In this document: piece by piece, positions 42,723 through 53,261 of the stretch
Position numbering within the stretch: the first letter of the stretch is position 1
How the letters are laid out: each line of letters begins with the position of its first letter
Origin: Cupriavidus sp. AU9028
GTDB taxonomy: Bacteria > Pseudomonadota > Gammaproteobacteria > Burkholderiales > Burkholderiaceae
Reading direction: 5' to 3'
NCBI RefSeq assembly: GCF_019795295.1
Contig: NZ_JAIMCG010000013.1
Location: forward strand, 62,001 to 126,000
DNA: 64,000 bases
Notes under the pieces: model-generated
What the model saw: only the letters and a program-made list of their open reading frames with translations
Told to the model about the DNA's origin: nothing
Database searches by the model: none
Program-made: the position numbers and the translations under genes

Positions 42723-45098
42723 ATGGCTACAGCACAACAGAAGCCGGCCCAACCGGCTCGCCGCCCGCTCTGGCTGCGCGCGATGTACTGGGGGCTGGGT
42801 CTGCTGGCGGCGGGTGTCGTCACCGCGGCCTTGCTGCTCGGCTACGCGCTGCTGGTCGCGGCCCCGAACCTCCCGTCGCTGGATACCATCACGGACTACC
42901 GGCCGAAGATTCCGCTGCGCATCTATACGGCGGACAACGTGCTGATCGGCGAATTCGGCGAGGAGCGCCGCAATTTCGTGCCGATTGCCGAGATTCCCGA
43001 TGTGATGAAGAAAGCCGTGCTGGCGATCGAGGACGATCGCTTCTACGAGCACGGCGGCGTGGACTTCGTCGGCGTGCTGCGCGCGGGCCTGGCCAACCTG
43101 CGCGGCGGTCTGTCGCAAGGCGCCTCGACCATCACCATGCAGGTGGCGCGCAACTTCTTCCTCTCCAGCGAGAAGACCTATACGCGCAAGATCTACGAGA
43201 TGATGCTCGCGTACAAGATCGAGGCGAACCTGAGCAAAGATCAGATCCTCGAGCTGTACATGAACCAGATCTATCTGGGCCAGCGCGCCTACGGCTTCGC
43301 GAGCGCCGCGCGCGTCTACTTCGGCAAGTCGATCAAGGACGTCACCGTGGCCGAGGCCGCGATGCTGGCCGGCCTGCCCAAGGCGCCGTCCGCCTACAAC
43401 CCGGTGGTCAACCGCAAGCGCGCCAAGGTGCGGCAGGAATACATCCTGACCCGCATGCACCAGCTTGGCTACATCACGCCGGAACAGTACGCGCAGGCGA
43501 TCGCCGAGGAACTGAAGGTGCGCAGCGAGGGCAACGAGTTCTCGACCCACGCCGAGTACGTCGCCGAAATCGTGCGCCAGCTGATGTACACGCAATATCG
43601 CGAGGAAACCTATACCCGCGGCCTGACCGTCTACACCACGCTGACCAAGGCCGACCAGGATGCCGCCTATGAAGCGGTGCGCGACGGCGTGATGAATTAC
43701 GAGCGCAAGCACGGCTACCGCGGACCGGAGGCGTTCATCGACCTGCCCGCCAGCGCGGCCGAGCGCGAGCAGGCCATCGACGACGCGTTGCTCGAGCACC
43801 CGGCCAGCGACGACATGCGCTCGGCCGTGGTCACCGCGGCGTCCAGCAAGCAGGTGCGCGCGGTGCTGATCTCCGGCGAAGAGGTCGTGATCGAAGGCCC
43901 GGCGCTGCGCTTCATCGCCTCGTCGCTGGCGGCCAATGCCCAGCCCAAGGTCAAGATCCGCCCCGGTGCGATCATCCGCGTGACGCAGGACAGCAAGGGC
44001 GCCTGGACGGTGACCCAGCTGCCGGAAGTGGCCGCGGCCTTCGTCTCGCTGAACCCGAAGGACGGCGCCATCCGCGCGATGGTCGGCGGCTTCGACTTCA
44101 ACCGCAACAAGTTCAACCACGTCACGCAGGCATGGCGCCAGCCCGGTTCGAGCTTCAAGCCGTTCATCTATACCGCGGCGCTGGAGAAGGGCTTTTCGCC
44201 CGCGACCGTCATCAACGACGCGCCGCTGTCGATCGGTCCGGATACCGGCGGGCAGGTCTGGGAGCCGAAGAACTACGACGGCAAGTTCGAAGGTCCGATG
44301 ACCATGCGTCGCGCGCTGGCCAAGTCCAAGAACCTGGTGTCGGTGCGCATCCTGCGCGCGATCGGCACGCAGTACGCCCAGGAGTACATCACCCGCTTCG
44401 GCTTCGACGCCGAGAAGCACGCGGCCTACCTCCCGATGGCACTGGGCTCTGGCAGCGTCACGCCGCTGCAGATGGCGGGCGCGTACTCCGTATTCGCCAA
44501 CGGCGGCTATCGCGTCAATCCGTATCTGATCGAACGGGTGGTCGACTCGCGCGGCCATGTGCTGTCCGAGACCAAGCCGCAGCGGGCCGACGAGGACGCC
44601 GTCCGCGTGCTCGACGCCCGCACCGCCTTTATCGCCGACAGCATGCTGCGCGACGTGGTGCGCACCGGCACTGCCTACAGCGCCAAGCAGCGGCTGGGCC
44701 GCAACGACCTCGCGGGCAAGACCGGCACCACCAATGACGCGGTGGATGCCTGGTTCGCCGGCTATACGCCCAATCTGGTGGCGGTCGCATGGATGGGCTA
44801 CGACCAGCCCAAGAGCCTGGGCGTGCGCGAGACCGGCGGCGGCCTGTCGCTGCCGATCTGGATCAGCTACATGGGCAAGATGCTCAAGGGCGTGCCGGAA
44901 AGTCCGGACCGTCAGCCGCCCGAAGGCGTGCTGATGGTGGCAGGCGACTGGACACTCGAAGAGAACGCCGGTGGTGCGGGTGTGGCGTCGGTCGGCCTGG
45001 GCGATCCGTGGCCGGGCAAGGCCGAGGAAACACCGCAATCGCAGGCCGAGCACGAAGCCGAGAAGCGCCGCGTGCTGGAGATGTTCGGCGGAGGTTGA
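42723..45098 (+). CDS. mrcA: Penicillin-binding protein 1A (bifunctional)
   Basis: Glycosyltransferase/transpeptidase that polymerises and cross-links peptidoglycan. 791 residues: cytoplasmic tail, anchor (about 25-47), GT51 domain with IEDDRFYEHGGVD and QGASTITMQVARNFFL, an OB-like linker, and the transpeptidase with SSFK (catalytic Ser in QPGSSFKPFIY), SKN (AKSKNLVS) and KTG (LAGKTGTTNDA). All catalytic residues are intact. A GC hairpin follows the stop. It is divergent from the pil genes. Confidence 0.97.
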   Translation: MATAQQKPAQPARRPLWLRAMYWGLGLLAAGVVTAALLLGYALLVAAPNLPSLDTITDYRPKIPLRIYTADNVLIGEFGEERRNFVPIAEIPDVMKKAVLAIEDDRFYEHGGVDFVGVLRAGLANLRGGLSQGASTITMQVARNFFLSSEKTYTRKIYEMMLAYKIEANLSKDQILELYMNQIYLGQRAYGFASAARVYFGKSIKDVTVAEAAMLAGLPKAPSAYNPVVNRKRAKVRQEYILTRMHQLGYITPEQYAQAIAEELKVRSEGNEFSTHAEYVAEIVRQLMYTQYREETYTRGLTVYTTLTKADQDAAYEAVRDGVMNYERKHGYRGPEAFIDLPASAAEREQAIDDALLEHPASDDMRSAVVTAASSKQVRAVLISGEEVVIEGPALRFIASSLAANAQPKVKIRPGAIIRVTQDSKGAWTVTQLPEVAAAFVSLNPKDGAIRAMVGGFDFNRNKFNHVTQAWRQPGSSFKPFIYTAALEKGFSPATVINDAPLSIGPDTGGQVWEPKNYDGKFEGPMTMRRALAKSKNLVSVRILRAIGTQYAQEYITRFGFDAEKHAAYLPMALGSGSVTPLQMAGAYSVFANGGYRVNPYLIERVVDSRGHVLSETKPQRADEDAVRVLDARTAFIADSMLRDVVRTGTAYSAKQRLGRNDLAGKTGTTNDAVDAWFAGYTPNLVAVAWMGYDQPKSLGVRETGGGLSLPIWISYMGKMLKGVPESPDRQPPEGVLMVAGDWTLEENAGGAGVASVGLGDPWPGKAEETPQSQAEHEAEKRRVLEMFGGG

Positions 45099-45100
45099 TC

Positions 45101-45129
45101 GAGCGGTTTCCCCCTCGGGGGAACCGCTC
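45101..45129. terminator. Hairpin between PBP1a and cyaY
   Basis: GAGCGGTT-T-CCCCC and GGGGG-AACCGCTC form a strong stem between two convergent genes. No T-run follows on either strand, so termination is only probable. Confidence 0.45.
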
Positions 45130-45144
45130 CGTCGGCGGCGACGG

Positions 45145-45480
45145 TCAGCCCAGCTGGATCGTCGCCCCGGCCTGCTGGCTCAGGTAGCGCGACAGCGCCG
45201 CATTCATCTCGGTGCCTTCTCGCGTATCGACCCAGCGCTCCCCATCGCGGCGAAAATGAAAGCCGCCGGCGCGCGCCGCGACCCACAGTTCCTGCATCGG
45301 TGCCTGGCTGTTGATGATGATCTTGGATCCGTCCTCGAACTCCAGCTCCATCACATTGCCGGTGCGATTGATCTCGATGTCGGCATCGGCCGCGTCGGCG
45401 GCGGCCTCGATGGCGTTTTCCAGGCGGTCCAGCTCTTGCTCGGCCAGGGCCAGGAACTCGCTTTCGCTCAAAAGGGGCAT
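45145..45480 (-). CDS. cyaY: Frataxin-like iron-sulfur assembly protein CyaY
   Basis: 111-residue frataxin homologue that modulates iron-sulfur cluster assembly and binds iron through an acidic helix (SESEFLALAEQELDRLENAIE and the DAADADIEINRTG edge). The beta-sheet contains LEFEDGSKIIINSQAPMQELWVA and the C-terminal GFHFRRDGERWVDTR. Start ATG at 45478-45480. Divergent from lptM by 98 bp. Confidence 0.95.
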   Translation of the reverse strand: MPLLSESEFLALAEQELDRLENAIEAAADAADADIEINRTGNVMELEFEDGSKIIINSQAPMQELWVAARAGGFHFRRDGERWVDTREGTEMNAALSRYLSQQAGATIQLG

Positions 45481-45578
45481 GCTACACTCCAAGACCGCCA
45501 GGCACCCCGCGCGCCGGCCGTGCTGGCGTATATCGATTGATTGACCGGGTCCGGACGGACCCATGGAAGGACGACCCG

Positions 45579-45878
45579 ATGTTGCGTCGTGTTGCGATTG
45601 TAGCGGCCTTTGCCGCCAGCCTTGCGATGCCCCTGCTGGCAGGTTGCGGAATCCGCGGCCCGCTCTACATGCCGCAGCGCCCGCCCGCGCCGGTGCCCCC
45701 GAGCGTGCCGGATCCGGGGCTGTCGCAGCCAGAGGCGCCGGCCGCCTCCTCTGGCGCATCGACCGGTGCATCGACCGGTGCATCGACCGGTGCATCGACC
45801 GGCGCACCTACCGGCGCAACCACTGGCGCCGGCAACGGCGCCGCTGCGTCGCCGTCCCAGCCCGCCCCCTCCCGCTAA
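45579..45878 (+). CDS. lptM: LPS-assembly lipoprotein LptM (YifL-like)
   Basis: Small outer-membrane lipoprotein of the LPAM family, whose E. coli member helps LptD-LptE mature. 99 residues: signal peptide with lipobox LLAGC (Cys about 23), immediately followed by the family motif GIRGPLYMPQRPP. The rest is a Pro-rich stretch and a GAST-type repeat tract encoded by 12-bp tandem repeats. GGAAGGA precedes the ATG at 45579. It lies directly before lysA, the usual position in proteobacteria. Confidence 0.9.
   Translation: MLRRVAIVAAFAASLAMPLLAGCGIRGPLYMPQRPPAPVPPSVPDPGLSQPEAPAASSGASTGASTGASTGASTGAPTGATTGAGNGAAASPSQPAPSR
45754..45825 (+). repeat. Six 12-bp tandem repeats inside lptM
   Basis: Units GGTGCATCGACC start at 45754, 45766, 45778 and 45790 (the last three identical), then GGCGCACCTACC and GGCGCAACCACT. 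They encode repeats of Gly-Ala-Ser/Pro-Thr in the C-terminal tail; copy changes keep the frame. Confidence 0.9.
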
Positions 45879-45879
45879 G

Positions 45880-47148
45880 ATGACCCCCTTTTTCCATCGT
45901 CGCGACGGCGCCCTCGCCGTCGAACAGGTTGCGCTCGCGCGCATCGCGGCCGAGTTCGGCACGCCCACCTATGTCTACTCCCGCGGCGCGCTGACCGCCG
46001 CCTACCGGGCCTACGCCGCGGCCTGCGAAGGCCGGCGTGCCCGCATCCAGTATGCGATGAAGGCCAACTCCAACCTGGCCGTGCTGCAGGTGTTCGCGCA
46101 ACTGGGCGCCGGCTTCGACATCGTCTCCGGTGGCGAGCTCAAGCGCGTGATCGCGGCCGGCGGCGATCCCCGCAAGGTGGTGTTCTCCGGTGTCGGCAAA
46201 TCCGCAGCGGAGATGGAACTGGCGCTGGCGCACGACGTGCTGTGCTTCAACGTCGAATCGATCCCCGAACTGGACCGCCTGAACGCGGTCGCCGGCCGTG
46301 TCGGCAAGCGGGCCCGGGTCTCGCTGCGGATCAACCCGGATGTCGATGCGCGCACGCACCCGTATATCTCCACCGGTCTGAAGGCGAACAAGTTCGGCGT
46401 GGCGTTCGAGGACGTGCTGCCGACCTACCGCGCCGCGGCAGCGCTGCCGCATCTGGAGGTGGTCGGCATCGACTGCCACATCGGCTCGCAGATCACCGAG
46501 GTCTCGCCGTACCTGGAAGCGCTGGACAAGGTGCTCGACGTGGTCGAGACACTGGAGCGCGAAGGCATCGTGCTGTCGCATATCGACGTGGGCGGCGGCT
46601 TGGGCATTACCTACGCCGACGAGACGCCGCCGGATACCACCGGCTTCGCCCGCACCCTGCTCGATCGCGTCGCCGAACGTGGCCACGGTCACCGGGAAGT
46701 GCTGTTCGAGCCGGGCCGCTCGCTGGTCGGCAATGCCGGCGTGCTGCTGACCACGGTCGAGTTCCTGAAGCCCGGCGCCGCCAAGAACTTCTGCATCGTC
46801 GATGCGGCGATGAACGACCTGGCGCGTCCGGCGATGTACGAGGCCTATCACCGCATCGAACCCGTCGCGGCGGCCAAGGCCGGCGTGCAAGCATCGATCT
46901 ACGACGTGGTCGGCCCGGTCTGCGAATCGGGTGACTGGCTCGGCCGTGACCGCGAACTGGCGGTGCAGCCGGGCGACCTGCTGGCGGTGATGTCCGCCGG
47001 TGCCTATGGCTTCGTCATGAGCTCGAACTACAACACCCGTGGCCGTGCCGCCGAGGTGATGGTTGATGGCGAAGCGATCCACCTGGTGCGCGAGCGCGAG
47101 CGGGTCGAGGACCTGTTCCGCAACGAGCGGTTGCTGCCGGGCGCCTGA
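45880..47148 (+). CDS. lysA: Diaminopimelate decarboxylase
   Basis: Last step of lysine synthesis: PLP-dependent decarboxylation of meso-diaminopimelate. 422 residues of the alanine-racemase-like barrel plus beta domain. PLP lysine in QYAMKANSNLAVLQ, glycine-rich HIDVGGGLGI, substrate-binding EPGRSLVGNAG, and the catalytic Cys in VCESGDWLGRDR. The ATG at 45880 follows the lptM stop by one base, so the two are probably co-translated. Confidence 0.97.
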   Translation: MTPFFHRRDGALAVEQVALARIAAEFGTPTYVYSRGALTAAYRAYAAACEGRRARIQYAMKANSNLAVLQVFAQLGAGFDIVSGGELKRVIAAGGDPRKVVFSGVGKSAAEMELALAHDVLCFNVESIPELDRLNAVAGRVGKRARVSLRINPDVDARTHPYISTGLKANKFGVAFEDVLPTYRAAAALPHLEVVGIDCHIGSQITEVSPYLEALDKVLDVVETLEREGIVLSHIDVGGGLGITYADETPPDTTGFARTLLDRVAERGHGHREVLFEPGRSLVGNAGVLLTTVEFLKPGAAKNFCIVDAAMNDLARPAMYEAYHRIEPVAAAKAGVQASIYDVVGPVCESGDWLGRDRELAVQPGDLLAVMSAGAYGFVMSSNYNTRGRAAEVMVDGEAIHLVRERERVEDLFRNERLLPGA

Positions 47149-47186
47149 GCGCCGGCACACGCAGCCAAGGCCGGCACCAGGCAAGG

Positions 47187-47890
47187 CTAGCGCGCGCTGG
47201 CGGTCGTCGCGCCTTGCCGGTTCTTGCGGCCGCGCCACCACCAGAGCAGCCGCCAGCCAAGCAGGACCGCTACCACGGCGGCATAGATCGACACCTCCCC
47301 GAAGTCGTTCTTGCCTGCCTTGTGCCACCAGTAATGCAGGATGACCAGCACCGCGATCGCGTAGATCGAACGGTGCAGCGCCTGCCAGCGCCTGCCGCCG
47401 AGCCGGCGCACCATCGCGTGCGGCGACGTCGCCGCCAGCAGCAGCATCAGCACGAACGCGGCAAACCCCACGGTGATGAACGGCCGCTTCAGCACGTCCG
47501 CGCCCACCGAGCCCAGGTCGAAGCCGCGGTCCACCGCCAGCCACAGCAGGAAGTGCTGCGCGGCGTAGAAAAAGGCGAACAGCCCCAACAGACGGCGCAG
47601 CCGGAGCAACCCGGTCCAGCCGGTCAGGCGCCGCAATGGCGTCACGGCGAGCGTCACGCACAGCAGCACCAGCGCCCATGTCCCGGTCGAGCGCGTGACG
47701 AATTCGAGCGGGTTGGGGCCGAACTGGCCGGTCGCGCCCAGATACAGCAGCCGGGCGAACGGCAGCAGGGCCAGCAGCCAGATCGCCGCCTTTAGCCCCC
47801 GCACCTGCGTGGCGGACCACTGCGATGGCGCGGCCCGCCGCGTTCCCGCGGCAGGTCCAGGCGGCGTCGCCGGCCGGGGATCGGCCGCCA

Positions 47891-47891
<1 letters not shown>
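47187..47891 (-). CDS. msrQ: Haem-binding membrane subunit MsrQ (YedZ)
   Basis: Membrane b-type haem protein that passes quinol electrons to MsrP. 234 residues with six helices of the ferric-reductase-like fold; haem-ligand histidines are in FFYAAQHFLLWLA, WQALHRSIYAIAV and ILHYWWHKAGKND. A Pro/Ala-rich N-terminus precedes the first helix. Start ATG at 47889-47891 overlaps the msrP stop by one base (TGATG). Confidence 0.94.
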
Positions 47892-48913
<1,022 letters not shown>

Positions 48914-48990
48914 GGTGTTGCCTCGCATGCCTGAGTCTGGCGAAGCGCCGCACCCCCGTCTGCGACGGCACGGTGCGGCGCCCGCGCTGG

Positions 48991-49506
48991 TTACGGCCTG
49001 GCTATCCGCCAGACATTGTTGACGCCATCGCCGGAGCGGTCACCCGGATTGGCGTCCTTCGCAAAGCGGTACAGCGGCATGCCACGATAGGCCCACTGCC
49101 GGGTGCCGTCGTCCCGCGTGATGATGGTGTACTCGCCGGTCGGGGCGGTTCCCGGCTGCGCCAGCAGCGGCGGCCACGCAACCGCGCACTGCCCGTTGCA
49201 GACGCTCTTGCCGCTGCCCGCCTGGTCGCGCGTGAAGGTGTACAGCGTCAGCCCCTGCGGATCGGTCAGTACGCCATTGGTGACGCGCACGGTGGGCGGC
49301 ATGTTGCCGCCGCCCTTCGCACCCGCATCCGCCGATTTTCCTCCCATCCCGGAGCATGCGCTCAGCAGTACCGCGGCAACCGCAGCCGGCACGGCCGCGC
49401 GAAGAACGGCCGAGGACCCCGCGCGCGCGCGCCTGCCTGAAGGCGAGGCAAGGGTTGCGACGGACGTACCGGGACTGCGGCGAGCAAGAAAGCGCGTAAG
49501 AGCCAT
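48991..49506 (-). CDS. Small lipoprotein with secreted-repeat domain (COG4315 type)
   Basis: 171 residues. A long basic N-region precedes the lipoprotein signal with lipobox LLSAC (Cys about 51). The mature part holds two copies of the family unit: [34 protein letters not shown] and [19 protein letters not shown]. Function unknown; relatives are often near redox or cytochrome genes, as here between msrPQ and ccs. The long N-region may mean that the true start lies further downstream. Confidence 0.85.
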   Translation of the reverse strand: MALTRFLARRSPGTSVATLASPSGRRARAGSSAVLRAAVPAAVAAVLLSACSGMGGKSADAGAKGGGNMPPTVRVTNGVLTDPQGLTLYTFTRDQAGSGKSVCNGQCAVAWPPLLAQPGTAPTGEYTIITRDDGTRQWAYRGMPLYRFAKDANPGDRSGDGVNNVWRIARP

Positions 49507-49527
49507 GGTGTCGTTCTCCAGAAAAGG

Positions 49528-49546
49528 GGCGCCGACTGTCGGCGCC
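49528..49546 (-). promoter_or_regulatory. 19-bp palindrome upstream of the lipoprotein gene
   Basis: GGCGCCGAC-T-GTCGGCGCC, a 9-bp inverted repeat about a single base, 22 bases upstream of the ATG. It could be an operator or fold over the ribosome-binding region. Confidence 0.45.
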
Positions 49547-49593
49547 TCGCTCTGTAGTAAACACCGCCACGCGGCGTGTTGTTCCCTTGAAGC

Positions 49594-49630
49594 AAAAAAA
49601 AACCTGCCAACAGCGGCAGGTTTTCTTTCG
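49594..49630 (-). terminator. Intrinsic terminator of the resB-ccsA operon
   Basis: AACCTGCC (49601-49608) pairs with GGCAGGTT (49615-49622); the minus strand continues with a run of T (complement of 49594-49600). It lies 34 bases past the ccsA stop codon. The plus strand also has TTTTCTTT, so it could work both ways. Confidence 0.85.
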
Positions 49631-49655
49631 TCTCTCAAGAAAAGTATCCCTTTAG

Positions 49656-50840
49656 TCACAGCTCGCCATAGCTGTGCAGGCCGGACAGGAACATATTGAC
49701 GCCGAGGAACGCGAAGGTCGTGATCAACAGGCCAATCAGTGCCCACCACGCCGCCATGGCGCCCCGCAACCCCTTGATGAGCCGCATATGCAGCCAGGCC
49801 GCATAGTTGAGCCAGACGATCAGCGCCCACGTTTCCTTCGGGTCCCAGCTCCAGTAGCCGCCCCAGGCTTCCGCGGCCCAGAGCGCACCCAGAATGGTCG
49901 CGATGGTGAAAAAGGCGAAGCCCACCGCGATGGCCTTGTACATGACATCGTCGAGCAGTTCCAGCGACGGCAGCCGCTCGGCCAGGATGCCGCGCTGCTT
50001 CAGCAGCCAGGCGACCGCCACCATCGCGGCCAGCGCAAAGGTGCCATAGCCGACGAAATTGGCAGGGACATGGATCTTCATCCACCAGCTCTGCAGCGCC
50101 GGCACCAGCGGCTGGATCTCGTGCGCATCGCGGCTGACGGTGTACCAGAGCAGGAAGCCGACAGCGGCCGACACCACCAGCAGCACGAACGGCCCCAATG
50201 CGCGGGTGCGATAACGGCCCTCGTAGTACAGGTAGAACAGCGAGGTAATCAGCACGAACAGCACGAACACTTCGTACAGGTTCGATACCGGGATATGGCC
50301 AATGTCGGGACCGATCAGGTACGACTCATACCAGCGCACCAGCATGCCGGTAAAGCCGAGCACGACCGCGGCCCAGACCATGCGGCTGCCGATGGCATAG
50401 CCGGTTTCCGAGCGCGCCAGCAGGCCGCCCCAGTAGAACAGCGTGGCAAGAAAGACCAGTGCGCACATCCACAGGATCGCCGACTGGCTCGACAGCGCGT
50501 ACTTCAGCAGGAAGACCTGCTCCGCGCGCGCCAGTTCGCCCTGGTACAGCTGCACGGCCAGCAGTGACAGCACCGCCAGCCCTGCCATCAACGGACGCAC
50601 CGGCTTCCAGTACCAGCCCAGCAGCGCGAAAGTGGGCACAGCCGCGATCAGCACGCCCTTCTCGTAGGCGTCCATCCATTCGCCGTATTGGACCAGCGAG
50701 AAGCCGGCGCCGACCGCCAGCAACACTGCAAACAGCCAGTCCAGCCAGCCGAGGCGCCGCAGCAGGGGCGGATCCAGATATTGCGGCTGTGAGCCGGCTA
50801 CGCCGGCAGGCACCTTGAAGTCGGAGGAATTGGAGGTCAT
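49656..50840 (-). CDS. ccsA: Cytochrome c biogenesis protein, haem handling subunit (ResC/CcsA type)
   Basis: System II cytochrome c maturation: exports and presents haem for attachment to CXXCH. 394 residues with about eight helices and the haem-binding WWD domain WGGYWSWDPKETWALIVW near residue 320, flanked by conserved histidines (DIGHIPVSNLYEV, KIHVPANFVGYG and AAWLHMRL). Some databases label this family CcsB; it is the ResC-type partner of the ResB-type gene upstream. Confidence 0.94.
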   Translation of the reverse strand: MTSNSSDFKVPAGVAGSQPQYLDPPLLRRLGWLDWLFAVLLAVGAGFSLVQYGEWMDAYEKGVLIAAVPTFALLGWYWKPVRPLMAGLAVLSLLAVQLYQGELARAEQVFLLKYALSSQSAILWMCALVFLATLFYWGGLLARSETGYAIGSRMVWAAVVLGFTGMLVRWYESYLIGPDIGHIPVSNLYEVFVLFVLITSLFYLYYEGRYRTRALGPFVLLVVSAAVGFLLWYTVSRDAHEIQPLVPALQSWWMKIHVPANFVGYGTFALAAMVAVAWLLKQRGILAERLPSLELLDDVMYKAIAVGFAFFTIATILGALWAAEAWGGYWSWDPKETWALIVWLNYAAWLHMRLIKGLRGAMAAWWALIGLLITTFAFLGVNMFLSGLHSYGEL

Positions 50841-50849
50841 GGCAGGGTT

Positions 50850-53105
50850 CTACCGGTTCTCCGGTCCGGGGGACGGAGGGGAAGAAGGATCCCGGGGCGC
50901 GACTGACGGGCCGCGATGGGCATCGGACGCCGGTGCAGCGCCGGGAGGACCGGCAGGACCAGCAGGACCGGCACTGGCCTGCGCGATGCCACGCATATCG
51001 CCACGCAGCGCCTCGAACTCCTTTTCGAAGTCCAGCGTGCGCCGCTGCGTGCTCATCGCCATCAGCACCCGGGAGCCCGCGCCGCTGTCGGTGATCCAGA
51101 CCCAGATGCGGCGTTCGCGGATATAGAGCATGGCAAACACACCCAGCACCAGCAGCAGGCACCCAAGATACACGATGTTCTTGCCCGGCGCGCGGGTCAT
51201 CTGGAACACGCTTGCGGTGACCTGCTGGAAGTCATCGAGTTGCAGGAAGACCGGCGCCTGATAGAAGAAGCTGTCCGACAGCGCGTTGATGGCCTGCTGC
51301 AGGAAGGCACCGGTCTGCGCCGTATTGGGCACGGCCGGCTGCGCCGCCCGCTCGCGCGCCAGCTGCCACAGCTCCCACATCGCGCCGTTCAGGATCTTCA
51401 GCAGCACGTCGGCCGCCTTCTGCTGCTCGGCCTGCGGCACCGACTTCTCCAGGAACGCGGCCACCGCGGCAAAGCCGCCCGGGGGCGCGTCGGGGTCGTT
51501 GCGGGTGGCGCCGGCGAACAGGTCCAGCGCCCGCCGTGCGCTCTCGGTCAGCTGCATGCGCACCTCGGCCTTGTCGTCGCCCGGCATCGCCGACACTGCA
51601 AAGCGCCGTGCCGCTTCGCCACGCAGCGCGCTGTCCTGCAGCGCCGCGCGCAGTCGCATCCAGTCTGCCACCGAGCCCTGGTCGTCGGCCGGAATGCGCA
51701 GATACCGGAACGGCTCCGAGGGGCTGTCGCGGGTGCCGGCGAGGAACACCGGCTGGCCATCGAGCTGGACCGGCACCATGTAGTTGTGGAACTCGCGGGC
51801 CTGGCCGGTGCGGTCGCGCAGCTTGTACTGCACCGACGGGCCGACATTGCGCAGCGTCTTCTCTCGATCCGGATTGACCGCCGCGCCAAGGCGCGCCTCC
51901 AGCCGGTCGTTCAATGACTTGCGTGCCACGCCGCGGGCGTCCTCCTTGCCGTCGGCATCGGTCACGTTCTCGATGTTCATCAGCCGGAAATCGGTGAACT
52001 CCACCGTCAGGCCCTGCGCATCGGCCCCGGTGCCGGTGCCCTGCAGCGGCGCGCTGTCCCCGACCGTACCCGCCATCTGGAAGGTGTCCAGCTTGCCGCC
52101 CTGCATCGGATAACCGACGAAGCGCAGCCGCGAGCCGCCATCCTCGAAGCTGGACTGGTAGATCGCGATGCCATCGACGATCAGCGGCTTGTTGACCTCG
52201 ATGGTCGCCTCGGTCTGCTTGCCGGTCGCGCGGTCGGTCACCACCACATCCGAGGCGAACAGCTTGGGCATCCCGGTCGAATAATGCTCGACCGTGAACT
52301 TCTTCAGCGTCAGCGTAAAGGGCAGGTCCTGCACCAGCGCGCCGTCGGCGATATTGAGGATCGCGGTCGAGACCGTGGCCCCCTCCGGCACGAAGGCGTT
52401 GCCGCGGAAGCCGGGATTGCTGCTCGACAGCCGGTGTTGCGGCGGAATGTCGCTGATCACCGCGTTGCCGACGATCGGCGTCTTGCCGCCCAGCCACATC
52501 TGGGCACGGATCAGCATGTCGCCGTCGAGCAGGCCACCCACGCAGATCACGACGATCGCGGTATGGGCAAGGATGTAGCCAAGCTTGTTGGCCGCCCCGG
52601 CCTTCGCCGCCAGCAGCGTCGCGCCCTGATGCTCGACCTGGCGCACCCGATAACGGCGGTTGACCAGCAGCGTGCCGAGCCGGGCGGCGGCCTGCTGCCG
52701 GTTGGGGGCTGCCTCGAATTCGTCGCGATGATGGAAGGCGCGCAGCGTCCGCTCGCGCACGTGGTCCTTCCACGACCGCATGTCCGCCAGCATCCGGGGC
52801 GCATTGCGCGTGATGCACAGCGAAGTGGAAAGGACCAGGAAAGCCAGGATCAGCAGGAACCACCACGAGCCGTAGACCTTCTGCAGCGACAACGCGTGGA
52901 ACAGATCGGCCCAGAACGGCCCGAACTGGTTGACGTAGTTCGGATACGGCTCGTTCTGCTTGAGCACCGTGCCGATCACGCTGGCGATGGCGATCACGGC
53001 CAGCAGCGCAATGGCGAAGCGCATCGAGGACAGCAGTTCGACCGATTCGCGCAGCGGGCGGTGGGAAGTCTTCAGGCGCAGACCCGAAGTGGAAGCGGTC
53101 GACAT
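50850..53105 (-). CDS. resB: Cytochrome c biogenesis protein ResB (CcsB/Ccs1 type)
   Basis: System II partner that with CcsA forms the haem-attachment complex. 751 residues: helices at about 30-50, 84-104, 165-185 and 670-690, with a large periplasmic domain (about 190-665), and SSMRFAIALLAVIAIASVIG and FHALSLQKVYGSWWF typical of the family. A Gly/Pro-rich tail follows the last helix. Start ATG at 53103-53105 (MSTASTSGLRL). Nine bases separate it from ccsA. System II rather than the Ccm system is usual in betaproteobacteria. Confidence 0.95.
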   Translation of the reverse strand: MSTASTSGLRLKTSHRPLRESVELLSSMRFAIALLAVIAIASVIGTVLKQNEPYPNYVNQFGPFWADLFHALSLQKVYGSWWFLLILAFLVLSTSLCITRNAPRMLADMRSWKDHVRERTLRAFHHRDEFEAAPNRQQAAARLGTLLVNRRYRVRQVEHQGATLLAAKAGAANKLGYILAHTAIVVICVGGLLDGDMLIRAQMWLGGKTPIVGNAVISDIPPQHRLSSSNPGFRGNAFVPEGATVSTAILNIADGALVQDLPFTLTLKKFTVEHYSTGMPKLFASDVVVTDRATGKQTEATIEVNKPLIVDGIAIYQSSFEDGGSRLRFVGYPMQGGKLDTFQMAGTVGDSAPLQGTGTGADAQGLTVEFTDFRLMNIENVTDADGKEDARGVARKSLNDRLEARLGAAVNPDREKTLRNVGPSVQYKLRDRTGQAREFHNYMVPVQLDGQPVFLAGTRDSPSEPFRYLRIPADDQGSVADWMRLRAALQDSALRGEAARRFAVSAMPGDDKAEVRMQLTESARRALDLFAGATRNDPDAPPGGFAAVAAFLEKSVPQAEQQKAADVLLKILNGAMWELWQLARERAAQPAVPNTAQTGAFLQQAINALSDSFFYQAPVFLQLDDFQQVTASVFQMTRAPGKNIVYLGCLLLVLGVFAMLYIRERRIWVWITDSGAGSRVLMAMSTQRRTLDFEKEFEALRGDMRGIAQASAGPAGPAGPPGAAPASDAHRGPSVAPRDPSSPPSPGPENR

Positions 53106-53261
53106 GTGCGGTGAACCGTTGGTAACGCTGGGTGAAAGGGAAAGTGCACCGTTCCCGGGCACTTCACGGGCCACCCTTCTGCATCGATGGCGAAGCGTGC
53201 TGACACGCCTGCTGCCGCCCCTGCCCACGAGCCGGACCCGTGGACAGCGGCATCGACACCG

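Noticed and set aside
42621-45053. An 810-codon open frame antisense to the PBP1a gene
   Set aside because: No family motifs; the sense strand encodes an intact PBP1a with all catalytic residues.
45101-45129. Strong intrinsic terminator after PBP1a
   Set aside because: The stem is strong but there is no T-run on either strand, so it is listed only at low confidence.
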